From positions 903,693 through 967,692 of the forward strand of contig NZ_JACHJT010000002.1 in NCBI RefSeq assembly GCF_014203805.1: a stretch of DNA of 64,000 nt, read 5' to 3'. Made by a program: the position numbers and the translations under genes. Shown piece by piece: positions 42,601 through 51,521 of the stretch (the first letter of the stretch is position 1; each line of letters begins with the position of its first letter). The stretch comes from Lipingzhangella halophila. Lineage in GTDB: Bacteria > Actinomycetota > Actinomycetes > Streptosporangiales > Streptosporangiaceae. The notes under the pieces were generated by a model. The model was not told where the DNA came from. It saw only the letters and a list, made by a program, of their open reading frames with translations, and made no database searches.

Positions 42601-42799
42601 GCCCGGTCCCGAAGCAGGCCCTGCCGTGTGCGGACGGAAGGCGGGGACTCCGCTCTCCCGTCGACCGAGTGGCAGACGTTCCTCGATGGATCTGCGGCGC
42701 CAAGGTGCTGGACCGCCGGAATCGCAGGCCGGCCACGGTGGGGTACGACGGGGCGAACGGTGGTGGACAGGGCTGGCGGGGTGCGGCGAGCCCGCTGTG

Positions 42800-43720
42800 T
42801 CACCCCTCGGTGGCCACCAGGTCGAGCAGGCTTGCCTCTGGGCGGCAGCAGAAGCGCACCGGCGCGGTGGGGGAGGTGCCGAGCCCTGCGGAGACGTGGA
42901 GCCAGGACGTGCCGTAGCGGTGCAGGCCCCAGGCGCGGCGGCGGTCGATTCCGCAGTTGGTGACCAGGGTGCCGAAGTAGGGCAGGCAGAGCTGGCCGCC
43001 GTGGGTGTGCCCGGCCAGCAGGAGCTGGTAGCCGTCGGCGGCGAACCGGTCGAGGTTGGTGGGCTCGGGGGAATGCATCACGCCGAGCCGGAGGTCGGCA
43101 CCGGGATCTGCCGGACCCGCGATGCGGGAGTAGCGGTCGAGCTTGATGTGGGAGTCGTGGATACCCGCGGCGGCGACATCGAGACCGCCGGCCTTGAGCC
43201 GCCCCGCCTGGTTGTTCAGGTCGAGCCAGCCCGACGCGGTCATGGCGGCACCCAGCTCGCGCCATGGGAGGTCGGGGGTCTTGCGTTTGTTGTAGTCGTC
43301 GCGGCTGCTCCGCCACAGGTAGCGCGCGGGGTTCTTGACCTGGGGCGAGAAGAGGTCATTGGAGCCGTAGACAAAAGCCCCGGGCCGGTCCAGCAGCGGC
43401 CCGAGCGCGTCGATGAACGGTTCGACGGCGCGTTCGTGCGCCAGTGAGTCGCCGGTGTTGATGACGAGATCGGGCTCGTAGGAGTCGAGTCCGCGGATCC
43501 AGTCGAGCAGCATCCGCCGGCCGGGGGTGAGGTGGGCGTCGGCGAGGTGCAGCAGCCGCAGCCGCGGACTCCCGGGGGGCAGCAGGGGGATCTCGTACCG
43601 TCGCAGCCGGAACCAGTTTCGCTCGATGACCGACGCGTAGCCGATCCCGGCAACCCCCACGGCCCCTGTGACGGCCGCGGCCGTGGCCGCGGCGCGCAGG
43701 CTCTTCCGCACCGTGCTCAA
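42800..43720 (-). CDS. metallophosphoesterase (membrane-anchored)
   Basis: 306 residues. An N-terminal hydrophobic segment (AAATAAAVTGAVGVAGIGYA) probably anchors it. The calcineurin-like domain shows RLLHLADAHLTPGRRMLLDW (D-x-H), VINTGDSLAHE (GD), YGSNDLFSP (GN[D/H]-like) and LLLAGHTHGGQLCLPYFG (GH-x-H). TTG 43720 is the likely start, with GGAGG 9 bases upstream. This is the first gene of a block whose order matches M. tuberculosis Rv3683 to Rv3671c as I recall it; it corresponds to Rv3683. Confidence 0.9.
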   Translation of the reverse strand: MSTVRKSLRAAATAAAVTGAVGVAGIGYASVIERNWFRLRRYEIPLLPPGSPRLRLLHLADAHLTPGRRMLLDWIRGLDSYEPDLVINTGDSLAHERAVEPFIDALGPLLDRPGAFVYGSNDLFSPQVKNPARYLWRSSRDDYNKRKTPDLPWRELGAAMTASGWLDLNNQAGRLKAGGLDVAAAGIHDSHIKLDRYSRIAGPADPGADLRLGVMHSPEPTNLDRFAADGYQLLLAGHTHGGQLCLPYFGTLVTNCGIDRRRAWGLHRYGTSWLHVSAGLGTSPTAPVRFCCRPEASLLDLVATEG

Positions 43721-43857
43721 TTCCGTGCACCTCCATTCGGATATCGATGGTGTCAGATACCCGGAGTGGCCGAGCCGCTCGTCCACAGCCGAATGAACTC
43801 CGTTGGCACGGAGAAACCTGTTCGGCGGCGCGGGACCGAAACCGTATGATCCGTTCC

Positions 43858-44313
43858 ATGTCCGAACTCAAGGATCGTCTGCAGGCCGACCTCACCAGCG
43901 CCATGAAGGCGCGCGACACTGTCCGCGCCCGCACGCTGCGCATGGTGTTGAGCGCCGTGTCCGCCGAGGAGGTCTCCGGCAGCTCCGCGCGCGAGCTCAG
44001 CGACGACGAGATCGTCGCGCTCGTCACGCGAGAGGCGAAGAAGCGCCGGGAGGCGGCCGACGCGTTCGAGAAGGGCGGGCGCGCCGACAAGGCCGAGGCG
44101 GAGCGCGCCGAGGGCGAGATACTCGCCGGGTACCTGCCGGCGCAGCTCACCGACGCCGAGCTTGCGGACATGGTCACCGCGGCCATTGAGGAGACCGGTG
44201 CGGCCGGCCCCAAAGCCATGGGACAGGTCATGAAGGTGGTCAACCCGAAGGTCGCAGGGCGCGCCGAGGGAAGCCGGGTGGCAGCGGAGGTCCGCCGGCA
44301 GCTCTCCGCCTGA
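43858..44313 (+). CDS. GatB/YqeY-domain protein
   Basis: A 151-residue YqeY family protein: LKDRLQADLTSAMKARDTVR, ALVTREAKKRREAADAFEKG, MGQVMKVVNPKVAGRAEGSR. The fold equals the tail domain of the amidotransferase GatB, which binds tRNA, but the role of the free protein is unknown. The ATG at 43858 is fixed by similarity. It is divergent from the metallophosphoesterase and convergent with the PBP gene, across the strong palindrome at 44345-44382. Confidence 0.9.
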   Translation: MSELKDRLQADLTSAMKARDTVRARTLRMVLSAVSAEEVSGSSARELSDDEIVALVTREAKKRREAADAFEKGGRADKAEAERAEGEILAGYLPAQLTDAELADMVTAAIEETGAAGPKAMGQVMKVVNPKVAGRAEGSRVAAEVRRQLSA

Positions 44314-44344
44314 GCCCGCGCGGCGGCACACCCGGAGCGGCCGC

Positions 44345-44382
44345 GCCGTGCCGGGTGCCGGTGCACCGGCACCCGGCACGGC
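44345..44382. terminator. perfect 38-bp palindrome, bidirectional terminator
   Basis: 19-nt arms with no loop: GCCGTGCCGGGTGCCGGTG (44345-44363) and its exact complement. It lies between the convergent yqeY-like and PBP genes, 31 and 3 bases from their stops. Confidence 0.8.
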
Positions 44383-44385
44383 CGG

Positions 44386-46707
44386 CTAGTCGCCGCCGTT
44401 TCCGCCGCCTCCGCTGCTGAGGAAGACGTTCACGGTCGCGCCCTCGGGAAGGGTGGACCCGGGATCGGGGTTCACCGCGGCCACGGAACCCCTGGGCTCG
44501 TCGGATTGGATCCGGTTGGATGCCACGCTCACCTCGAACCCGGCTTCTTCCAGCTCGCGCACGGCGGCGTCCTGTTCCTGCCCGACGACGTTGGGGACAC
44601 CGCCCTCGGAGTTAGCGGGGCTCGCGTTCGACCGTGAGCCCGATCCTCCGGAGCCGCCGAACTTCGACGGGGCCTTCGGCAGGCTCTCCTCGGGAAGGCC
44701 CTTCACGGCCTCGCTCATGGTCTCTTCCCAGATCGGGCCGGGGATCGTGGCCCCGTACACCACGCCGTAGCTCCGGCCGCCGAGTGTGACGCCGCGCAGC
44801 GGGTGCGCCTGCGGGCCGCGCGGGTCGCCGACCCACACCGATCCGGCGAGGTTCGGGGTGAAACCGGAGAACGACGCGGCGGCGTTCCCGTCGGTGGTGC
44901 CGGTCTTGGCGGCGGCCGGGCGGCCGATCTCCAAGCCGTCGGTCGTGCCGCCGTCGAACGTGTTGGAGAGCAGGTAGGTGACGCCGTCGGCGACGTCCTT
45001 GTCGATCACCCGCTCGCACTCGTTCTCGACGTCGATCGTCTCCCCGGCCTGCTGGTCCTCGATCGAGGTGATGGCCTGCGGCTCGCAGTAGGTCCCGCCG
45101 GAGGCGAACGTCGCGTAGGCGCTGACGAGGTCGATGATCGCGACCTCCTCACTGCCGAGGGTGAACGAGTTGTTCGCCTGGGTGTTCTCGTTGTCGAAGC
45201 TCGTACCGTCGCCTCGTTCGAGGCCGAGCTTCTGGGCCATCTCGATCGTCTCGCACAACCCGACGTCGGCCTGGAGCTGCGCGAAGAAGGTGTTCGCCGA
45301 CTGCTGGGTTCCGGTGATCATGTTGTAGTTGCCGCCGCTGCTCTCGCTGGCGTTGCTGACATCCCAAGGGGGCAATCGGCCGCCGTCGCAGTTCCGTTGC
45401 CCGGTCACCGTGGTGGAACCGCCGCCGCCGAAGGACGTGCTGAAGCCCTTGCCCTGGTCCAGGGCGGCGGCCAGGGTGATGGGCTTGAACGTGGATCCGA
45501 CCTGGAAGCCGGTGCTGCCGCCGCGGTCGATCCCGGTCGTGAAGTTGATCGAGGTCTCCCCGCGGTTGTTCTCGTCGGGACCGTAGTTGCGGCTCTGCGC
45601 CATGGCCCGGATCTCTCCGGTGCCGGGCTCGACCAGCACCTCGGCGGCGACCTTGCGCGACTGGTTCTTGCGCGGCACCCATTTGTCGACCGCCTCCTGG
45701 GCAGCCTCCTGCATGTCCCCGTCAAGAGTCGTGTGGATCTCCAGGCCCGCCGTCCGCAGCCAACGGGCGCGTTCGGTCTCGTTCTCGCCGAACTGTTTGC
45801 TCTTCTCGATCTCCTGGACCACGTAGTCGCAGAAGAACGGCTGGTCACTGGGCATACAGCCGTTGCTGGGGTTGCTGAGGTCGAGGTTCAGGTCCTTCCC
45901 CTTGGCCTCCTCAGCCTCCTTCTTGGTGATGGCGTCGTTTTGCACCATGGCGTCAAGGACGACGTCGCGCCGTTTCTTCGCGTTATCCGGGTTGACGCTG
46001 GGGTTGTACAGGTAGGGGTAGCGCACCAGGCCGGCGAGCATCGCGGCCTGTTGGATCTCCAGTTCGTCGGCGTCGACCCCGAAGAAGTGCTGGGCGGCCG
46101 ACTGGGCCCCGTAGGCGCCGTCGCCGAAGTAGGCGATGTTGAGGTACCCCTCGAGGATCTCGTCCTTGGACATCTTCTGCTCGAGCGCGATCGCGTAGCG
46201 CAGCTCGCGGATCTTGCGCGACAGAGTCGTCTCGCGGGCCTCTTCCTGTTCGGCCTGGGTAGTCGCGCTCTCGACCAGGACGTTCTTCACGTACTGCTGG
46301 GTGAGAGAGGACCCGCCCTGAGTGTCGCCGCCGGCGGTGCGCAGTGCGGCGCGGAAGGTCCCGGGGACGTCCAGCCCGCCGTGCTCGTAGAAGCGGTTGT
46401 CCTCGATCGCGATTATGGCGTCCTGCATGACCGGCGCCATGTCGTCCAGCTTGACCAGTTCGCGGTTCTGGTCGTATATCTCCGCGATGACGTCGCCGTT
46501 CTGATCGTAGATGGTCGATCGTTGTGGAGGCGGCGGTGTCTCTAGCTCACTGGGCATGTTGAGGAAACCGGTGGCGATGTTGCGCGCGGTAATGCCAAGC
46601 CCCCCTACCGCGGGCAGCGCGAGCGCCGCGACCAGGACGCCCGCGACGACGCCGACACCAAAGAGCTGACCGATTTTCTGCAGCAATGTCCCCTGACTCA
46701 CACCCAT
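44386..46707 (-). CDS. bifunctional class A penicillin-binding protein with PASTA domain
   Basis: 773 residues. One transmembrane helix (residues ~15-37) precedes a glycosyltransferase domain (AIIAIEDNRFYEHGGLDVPG, GGSSLTQQYVKN) and a transpeptidase domain (SxxK in GSTFKPITL; SAN in QQSANTFFA; KTGTT). A single C-terminal PASTA repeat (GVPNVVGQEQDAAVRELEEA) ends in a Gly-rich tail. It polymerises and cross-links peptidoglycan outside the membrane. Start: ATG 46707, GTG 46701 or ATG 46728, all weak. It corresponds to ponA2 (Rv3682) in the conserved block, which lies beside whiB4 as here. Confidence 0.93.
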   Translation of the reverse strand: MGVSQGTLLQKIGQLFGVGVVAGVLVAALALPAVGGLGITARNIATGFLNMPSELETPPPPQRSTIYDQNGDVIAEIYDQNRELVKLDDMAPVMQDAIIAIEDNRFYEHGGLDVPGTFRAALRTAGGDTQGGSSLTQQYVKNVLVESATTQAEQEEARETTLSRKIRELRYAIALEQKMSKDEILEGYLNIAYFGDGAYGAQSAAQHFFGVDADELEIQQAAMLAGLVRYPYLYNPSVNPDNAKKRRDVVLDAMVQNDAITKKEAEEAKGKDLNLDLSNPSNGCMPSDQPFFCDYVVQEIEKSKQFGENETERARWLRTAGLEIHTTLDGDMQEAAQEAVDKWVPRKNQSRKVAAEVLVEPGTGEIRAMAQSRNYGPDENNRGETSINFTTGIDRGGSTGFQVGSTFKPITLAAALDQGKGFSTSFGGGGSTTVTGQRNCDGGRLPPWDVSNASESSGGNYNMITGTQQSANTFFAQLQADVGLCETIEMAQKLGLERGDGTSFDNENTQANNSFTLGSEEVAIIDLVSAYATFASGGTYCEPQAITSIEDQQAGETIDVENECERVIDKDVADGVTYLLSNTFDGGTTDGLEIGRPAAAKTGTTDGNAAASFSGFTPNLAGSVWVGDPRGPQAHPLRGVTLGGRSYGVVYGATIPGPIWEETMSEAVKGLPEESLPKAPSKFGGSGGSGSRSNASPANSEGGVPNVVGQEQDAAVRELEEAGFEVSVASNRIQSDEPRGSVAAVNPDPGSTLPEGATVNVFLSSGGGGNGGD

Positions 46708-47143
46708 CAGACTACGTGGGCCCGGCAATTGCTCGCGGCCCGATCAGGACACGATTCGGCGCCGCACCCGTGCTTTCGGCCTCACCGTAAACAAGTTCCC
46801 CACGAGTAACTTTTGATGCCGTGAGCTGGCTTACGCACCCACGCAATCACGCCCCGTGCAGGGATGCTGGCTGATCGTCCAGGCGTCCATGGCCCACCCG
46901 GGCTATATCAGAAATGAGCCTATTGGGGCCTGTTGGTCACGCGTGCTGATCCGTAGTTTCGTCACCAGCAGTAAGCGAGGAGTAAAGATCGCCAAAAGAT
47001 CGGCTGATCTCCCGCATGCGATCGGGACCCCCGAGGCTGGTCTTGCCACCGGTCCGACCGGTGTGTCCTCCTCGCACCGCGCCGACGACCGCGCCCGTCG
47101 GCCGTACGTACAACACACATGCTGATCTTGGGAGTGGGGCAAC
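46708..47143. other. 436-bp upstream region of the wblA gene
   Basis: No supported gene. This long divergent region separates the PBP and WhiB-like starts. Long untranslated leaders and several regulators are known for wblA in streptomycetes. I cannot assign a specific operator here. Confidence 0.5.
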
Positions 47144-47449
47144 ATGTGGAATACAGACTGGACCGCGCGAGCCGTGTGCCGGGAGACCGATCCCGACGCG
47201 CTCTTCGTCCAGGGAGCAGCCCAGAACCGGGCGAAGCTCATCTGCCGGGGATGCCCCGTGCGCACCGAATGCCTGGCCGACGCGCTGGACAACCGCATCG
47301 AGTTCGGGGTGTGGGGAGGCATGACCGAACGTGAGCGGCGCGCGCTACTCCGGCGCCGGCCCGACGTCAGGTCGTGGCGCACGCTGCTGGAGAACGCCCG
47401 TAAGGAGTACGAGCAGGAGGTTGTCGGGGCCGGAGCCCTTACCCACTGA
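47144..47449 (+). CDS. wblA: WhiB-family Fe-S regulator, WblA/WhiB4 type
   Basis: A 101-residue WhiB-like protein. Four cluster ligands: C12, C34, C37, C43 (KLICRGCPVRTECLADALD), then the G[V/I]WGG turn (EFGVWGGMTERERRALLRRR) and a basic tail. It ligates a [4Fe-4S] cluster that reacts with NO/O2 and acts with the major sigma factor. Sequence (DPDALFVQGAAQNRAKLICR) and position beside the PBP and the ArsA pair identify it as the WblA/WhiB4 orthologue. In Streptomyces WblA controls the switch to sporulation and represses antibiotic genes. GGGAG lies upstream of the ATG. Confidence 0.93.
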   Translation: MWNTDWTARAVCRETDPDALFVQGAAQNRAKLICRGCPVRTECLADALDNRIEFGVWGGMTERERRALLRRRPDVRSWRTLLENARKEYEQEVVGAGALTH

Positions 47450-48641
47450 CCCCGTTGCCGCCGGTCCGCGACTGGAAGCCCCCGTTTCCCATCGCCTCGC
47501 CGATCTCGTGAAGGCCACCGAGGTCGCTCACATCCTCTGGTCGCGCTGGGATCTCCACAACGGGGACACCGGGGTGCGCGGCGGTGAGGCGTTCCCGCAA
47601 CCGGATCTCTCGCGCCTCCATCCGCGCGCGTTCGGCGTGCAGCCGCAGGGCCGCCGCGGCAAGAGCGTGGTCCCCGGATTCCGCCACCGCCTCCGCCGCA
47701 GCGAGGCTCTGTTCCATTGACAGGCCCTGTGTCGCCGTGCGGTGCGTGCGGTTGACCACGACACCGGCGAGTGGCATCCGGTCCGCGCCGAGCCGTTCGA
47801 TGAAGTAGGAGGCCTCCCGGAGTGCGTCGGGGTCGGGGGCGGCGACGACGATGAACGCGGTATCCGGAGCCTGCAGCAGCCGGTAGGTCTGCTCCGCGCG
47901 CTCCTGGAAGTCGCCGAACACGGCGTCGAACGCGGTCACGAAGGTTTGCACGTCGCGCAACAACTGCGCACCGACGATCTTGCTGATGATGCCGGTGACG
48001 ACGCCGAACCCGGCCCCGATCAGCCGGAAGGCACCCGTCTTGGCCGGGGCGCTGAGAATCTTCAGCAGCCTGCCGTCGAGGAACCTGCCGAGTCTCTTCG
48101 GCGCGTCGAGGAAGTCCAGCGCAGAGCGGCTTGGCGGGGTGTCGACGATGATCAGGTCCCAGTCGCCGGACTGGCGGAGCTGCCCGAGCTTCTCCATGGC
48201 CATGTACTCCTGCGTTCCGGAGAAGCTGGAAGACAGCGACTGGTAGAACGGGTTGGCCAGGATCTGCCGGGCACGTTCGGGGTCGGCGTGCGCCTCGACG
48301 ATCTCGTCGAACGTGCGCTTCATGTCCAGCATCATCGCGTACAGCGTCCCCGCGGGCCGCCCCGTTCCGGCGTCCGCCCCGGGGAGGTCGACCGGGCGGG
48401 GCGTGTTGTCCAGCGTGTGCAGCCCCATTGACTGGGCGAGTCGCCGTGCCGGGTCAACGGTGATGACGACGACGTCGCGCCCGCGCTCGGCCGCGCGCAG
48501 CCCGAGCGCGGCCGCGCTCGTGGTCTTGCCGACACCGCCCGACCCGCAGCACACAACAATGCGCGTCCCGGGATCGTCGAGCAGCGCGTCAGTGTCGAAC
48601 ACCGGCGACTCGGCGCCGTTCGGTGGGCGCGATGCCGTCAT
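47439..48641 (-). CDS. ArsA/GET3-like ATPase, partner 2 (Rv3680-like)
   Basis: A 400-residue P-loop ATPase of the ArsA/Get3 family: Walker A CCGSGGVGKTTSAAALGL, switch I VVITVDPARRLAQSMG, and WDLIIVDTPPSRSALDF (switch II-like). A C-terminal region of ~150 residues is rich in Glu/Arg. It lacks the Cys ligands for arsenite. In mycobacteria the equivalent pair (Rv3679/Rv3680) has been linked to glycerol and NO tolerance. It lies 55 bp downstream of its partner gene and its 3' end overlaps the convergent wblA gene by 11 bp. Probably a heterodimer with the other ATPase. Confidence 0.9.
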   Translation of the reverse strand: MTASRPPNGAESPVFDTDALLDDPGTRIVVCCGSGGVGKTTSAAALGLRAAERGRDVVVITVDPARRLAQSMGLHTLDNTPRPVDLPGADAGTGRPAGTLYAMMLDMKRTFDEIVEAHADPERARQILANPFYQSLSSSFSGTQEYMAMEKLGQLRQSGDWDLIIVDTPPSRSALDFLDAPKRLGRFLDGRLLKILSAPAKTGAFRLIGAGFGVVTGIISKIVGAQLLRDVQTFVTAFDAVFGDFQERAEQTYRLLQAPDTAFIVVAAPDPDALREASYFIERLGADRMPLAGVVVNRTHRTATQGLSMEQSLAAAEAVAESGDHALAAAALRLHAERARMEAREIRLRERLTAAHPGVPVVEIPARPEDVSDLGGLHEIGEAMGNGGFQSRTGGNGVSG

Positions 48642-48696
48642 AGCCCAACCTCCCGGGAAACCGCGCGGCTGGACTCGGTACCGGGGCGCGTCGGGG

Positions 48697-49728
48697 TCAT
48701 GCCATCCCCTGTTCTCGGAGCAGGCCGGCCAGGTCGTACAGGCCGTCCCGGGTGATTCCGTCGCTGGACAGCGGAAGTTCCCGCATCGGGTACTCGACGG
48801 CCGACAGGCGCCGCCGGATCGCGGCCTCCACCCGAACCCGCCGGGCGTGCTCGGTGATCTCGGTGGCCAGTTGGCGGCTCCTCTCCTCGGGCTGCTCCAG
48901 CATCGCGGCTTTGAGGCCCCGAGTGAGTGCCTCGGTGTCGAGCTCCCCGGCCGCCGCTGTTTCCAGCGTCCGCGCGTCGAACAGCGGGTCGCGCACCATG
49001 TTGACCACGAGGGAGCCGACGTTCAGCCCGATCCCGTTGAGGTCGGAGATGCCGTCCAGGCATTCCTGCGCCGGCATCTCCTCCAGTAGCGAGACGCAGT
49101 GCACCGCGGTCTCGGGTGAGCGTATGGTCTCCATGACCTTGTCCGCGTGATTGCGGATGGGGCCCACCCGGGCCAGCCCGGCCACTTCGGAGTTGACGTT
49201 CAGGAACTGCGCGATCCGCCCGGTGGGCGGGGCGTCCAGCACGACGGCGTCGTAGACGAACGGCGCGCGCGTGCCATCCCGGCCGCCGCGCCGGCGATCG
49301 GTGCCGGCCCTGCGGCGTACCGCCTCGGTCGCCTTGCCGGTGACCAGTACGTCGCGGAGCCCAGGGGCGATGGTCGTCGCGAAGTCCACGGCGCCGAACC
49401 GCGAAAGCATGTTCCCGGCGCGGCGCATGCCGTAGAACATCTCCAGGTACTCCATAAGGGCCGCCTCGGCATCGACGGCCAGCGCGAGGACATCCCCGCC
49501 GCCGGGGGCGGCGGCTACCTTCCGCTCCTCGTACGGCAGCGGCGGGCAGTCGAAAAGCTGGGCGATCCCCTGCCGTCCCTCGACCTCGACCAGCAGCACG
49601 CGTCCGCCGCCGGACGCGAGCGCCAGGGCGAGCGACGCGGCAACGGTGGTCTTTCCGGTGCCCCCTTTGCCCGTCACGACGTGCAGCCGGACCCTTCCTT
49701 GGTGCCCCTCGCGTTCACGTGCGCTCAC
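48697..49728 (-). CDS. ArsA/GET3-like ATPase, partner 1 (Rv3679-like)
   Basis: 343 residues: Walker A LHVVTGKGGTGKTTVAASLA near residue 15, VLLVEVEGRQGIAQLFDCPP, YDAVVLDAPPTGRIAQFLNV (switch II-like) and a C-terminal VEYPMRELPLSSDGITRDGL. The ATPase core is complete. The GTG at 49728 is the start by position of the domain. Co-directional with the second ATPase, 55 bp apart; the two differ in sequence and form the usual actinobacterial heterodimer rather than recent duplicates. Divergent from the DUF4177/RidA operon. Confidence 0.9.
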   Translation of the reverse strand: MSAREREGHQGRVRLHVVTGKGGTGKTTVAASLALALASGGGRVLLVEVEGRQGIAQLFDCPPLPYEERKVAAAPGGGDVLALAVDAEAALMEYLEMFYGMRRAGNMLSRFGAVDFATTIAPGLRDVLVTGKATEAVRRRAGTDRRRGGRDGTRAPFVYDAVVLDAPPTGRIAQFLNVNSEVAGLARVGPIRNHADKVMETIRSPETAVHCVSLLEEMPAQECLDGISDLNGIGLNVGSLVVNMVRDPLFDARTLETAAAGELDTEALTRGLKAAMLEQPEERSRQLATEITEHARRVRVEAAIRRRLSAVEYPMRELPLSSDGITRDGLYDLAGLLREQGMA

Positions 49729-49871
49729 CCCATGGAGTCTAAGGTCGTACTCATGGCCTCGCTCTGTTCCCCACGCGTTCTAGGGTGTTCACGCACCACC
49801 CGCCGGGTGGTTACCCGCGTCCTTGGCAGGCACGCGGGTCAACGCAAGAGTTGGTAAGTAAGGTGGCGCCC

Positions 49872-50045
49872 ATGACGAAGTGGGAGTACGCGACGGTGCC
49901 GCTGCTGTCGCACGCGACGAAGCAGATCTTGGACAACTGGGGAGAGGACGGATGGGATCTCGTCTCGGTCATCCCGGGCCCCGCTGTCGATGGTGACCCG
50001 CGCAACCAGCAACTGGTCGCCTACATGAAGCGCGAGAAGCAGTGA
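49872..50045 (+). CDS. DUF4177-type small protein
   Basis: 57 residues with the DUF4177 pattern: KWEYATVPLLSHATKQILDN, WGEDGWDLVSVIPGP, QQLVAYMKREKQ. AAGGTGG lies upstream of the ATG. The stop codon overlaps the RidA start (TGATG), so translation is coupled. A protein of this type sits between the ArsA pair and the RidA gene in other actinobacteria. Function unknown. Confidence 0.85.
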   Translation: MTKWEYATVPLLSHATKQILDNWGEDGWDLVSVIPGPAVDGDPRNQQLVAYMKREKQ

Positions 50046-50506
50046 TGTTGAGCCCGGAGCAGCGCCTCGCGGAGCTCGGTTGGACACTGCCCGACGTGGT
50101 AGCGCCGCTGGCCTCCTACACCCCGACCGTCCGGACCGGCGACCACGTCTACGTTTCCGGTCAGGTTCCCCTGGTCGGCGGCGCGCCGGCCGGCACCGGC
50201 AAGGTCGGGGCGGAGGTCACACTCGAACGGGCGGGGGAGCTGGCGGCGATCTGCGCGCTCAACGGCATCGCTGCTCTCAAGGCCGAGCTCGGGGAGTTGG
50301 TGAGAGTCCGTCGGGTGGTCAAGGTGCTCGGGTTCGTTGCGAGTGATCCGTCCTTCCATGAGCACCCCAAGGTGATCAACGGGGCCAGCGACCTGATCGG
50401 TGAGGCCTTCGGCGCCGCCGGCGTGCACGCCCGCAGTGCTGTCGGTGTCGCGGCGCTTCCCCGCGACGTCCCGGTCGAGGTGGAGATGATCGCCGAGGTC
50501 GGTTGA
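50045..50506 (+). CDS. RidA-family (YjgF/YER057c/UK114) protein
   Basis: A 153-residue trimeric RidA-like protein: TPTVRTGDHVYVSGQVPLVG, RVRRVVKVLGFVASDPSFHE, RSAVGVAALPRDVPVEVEMI. The Arg of the canonical RidA deaminase site is retained in ARSAVGVA, where many members have R-x-x-V. It may hydrolyse reactive enamine/imine intermediates. Coupled to DUF4177 (overlap at 50043-50045). Matches Rv3678c by position. Confidence 0.88.
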   Translation: MLSPEQRLAELGWTLPDVVAPLASYTPTVRTGDHVYVSGQVPLVGGAPAGTGKVGAEVTLERAGELAAICALNGIAALKAELGELVRVRRVVKVLGFVASDPSFHEHPKVINGASDLIGEAFGAAGVHARSAVGVAALPRDVPVEVEMIAEVG

Positions 50507-50595
50507 GCGGTGCTTTCGGCCGGGGTCGCCGGGCCACCGCTGCAGAGGTACGGCCCGGCGACGGCGCTTGTTCTCAACCGCAAAGGACGACCGCG

Positions 50596-51456
50596 ATGCA
50601 GATGGAACACCCCCACCACCGCGATGCTCGCGAGGGCGGTGGCATGCCGAGGGAGCCCGACCACGCGGCCACGGTGATGCTGCTGCGCTCGAACGGGGCG
50701 AGTACGGCCCCGGAGGCGGAGGGGCTGGAGGTGTTGCTGCTCCGGCGGGCGCGGACGATGTCGTTCGCGCCCAGCGTCTACGCGTTCGCCGGCGGGCGGG
50801 TGGACCCCCGCGACGCGGACCTCGGGGCTCCCGGGGAGGATCCCGCTCCGTCGTGGTGGTCGGGCCCCGATCCGAAGCTGTGGGCCGAGCGGCTCCGGGT
50901 GCCGGTGCCGTTGGCCCGTGCGCTGGTGTGCGCTGCGGTCCGTGAGACCTTCGAGGAATCGGGCGTGCTGCTCGCCGGGGAATCGGCCACGGACGTCATC
51001 ACGGACACGCGAGGCGACGACTGGGAGGCCGACAGGCGGTCGCTCATCGAGCGGTCGCTTTCCTTCAGCGCCTTCTTGGAGCGGCGCGGCCTGATACTGC
51101 GCTCCGACCTGCTGCTGCCCTGGTCGCGGTGGATCACCCCGCGCAAGGAGCCCCGGCGCTACGACACCCGCTTCTTCGCCGCTGTCCTGCCCGAAGGGCA
51201 GCAGACCCGGGACTTCGGTGAGGAGCACGACCACGTGCTGTGGATGCGCCCGGACGACGCCGTAGGGCGCTGGCGGCGCGGCGACCTGGCCATGCTCACC
51301 CCCACCGTGGCCACCTGCGAGGAGCTGGCGAACTGCGGTTCACTGGAGAGCGTAATGGCCGCCGAGCGGGATATCGTCCCGATCGAGCCGGAGGTGCGGC
51401 AGGTCGGTGGTGAGCTGCGGGTGGTCGTGCCGGGCGGTATGGAGTACCCACTGTGA
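50596..51456 (+). CDS. Nudix hydrolase with insertion in the Nudix box (NUDT19-like)
   Basis: 286 residues: start VMLLRSNGAS..VLLLRRARTM, then SVYAFAGGRVDPRDADLG, a ~45-residue insertion, and ALVCAAVRETFEESGVLLAG with the catalytic RE..EE. An insertion of that size inside the Nudix motif is characteristic of the NUDT19/RP2p CoA-diphosphatase subfamily. The ATG at 50596 has AAAGGA 9 bases upstream. It is the second Nudix gene in the window and follows ridA by 89 bp. Substrate by analogy only. Confidence 0.85.
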   Translation: MQMEHPHHRDAREGGGMPREPDHAATVMLLRSNGASTAPEAEGLEVLLLRRARTMSFAPSVYAFAGGRVDPRDADLGAPGEDPAPSWWSGPDPKLWAERLRVPVPLARALVCAAVRETFEESGVLLAGESATDVITDTRGDDWEADRRSLIERSLSFSAFLERRGLILRSDLLLPWSRWITPRKEPRRYDTRFFAAVLPEGQQTRDFGEEHDHVLWMRPDDAVGRWRRGDLAMLTPTVATCEELANCGSLESVMAAERDIVPIEPEVRQVGGELRVVVPGGMEYPL

Positions 51457-51521
51457 CCCTCCGGAGCGCCGGCCAAGGATAATTTCCCCGAGTGGCGCCA
51501 TGGGGAACGAAACGAGGTGCG

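Noticed and set aside
44803..46545. 580-codon plus-strand frame opposite the PBP gene
   Set aside because: Antisense shadow of a clearly conserved penicillin-binding protein.
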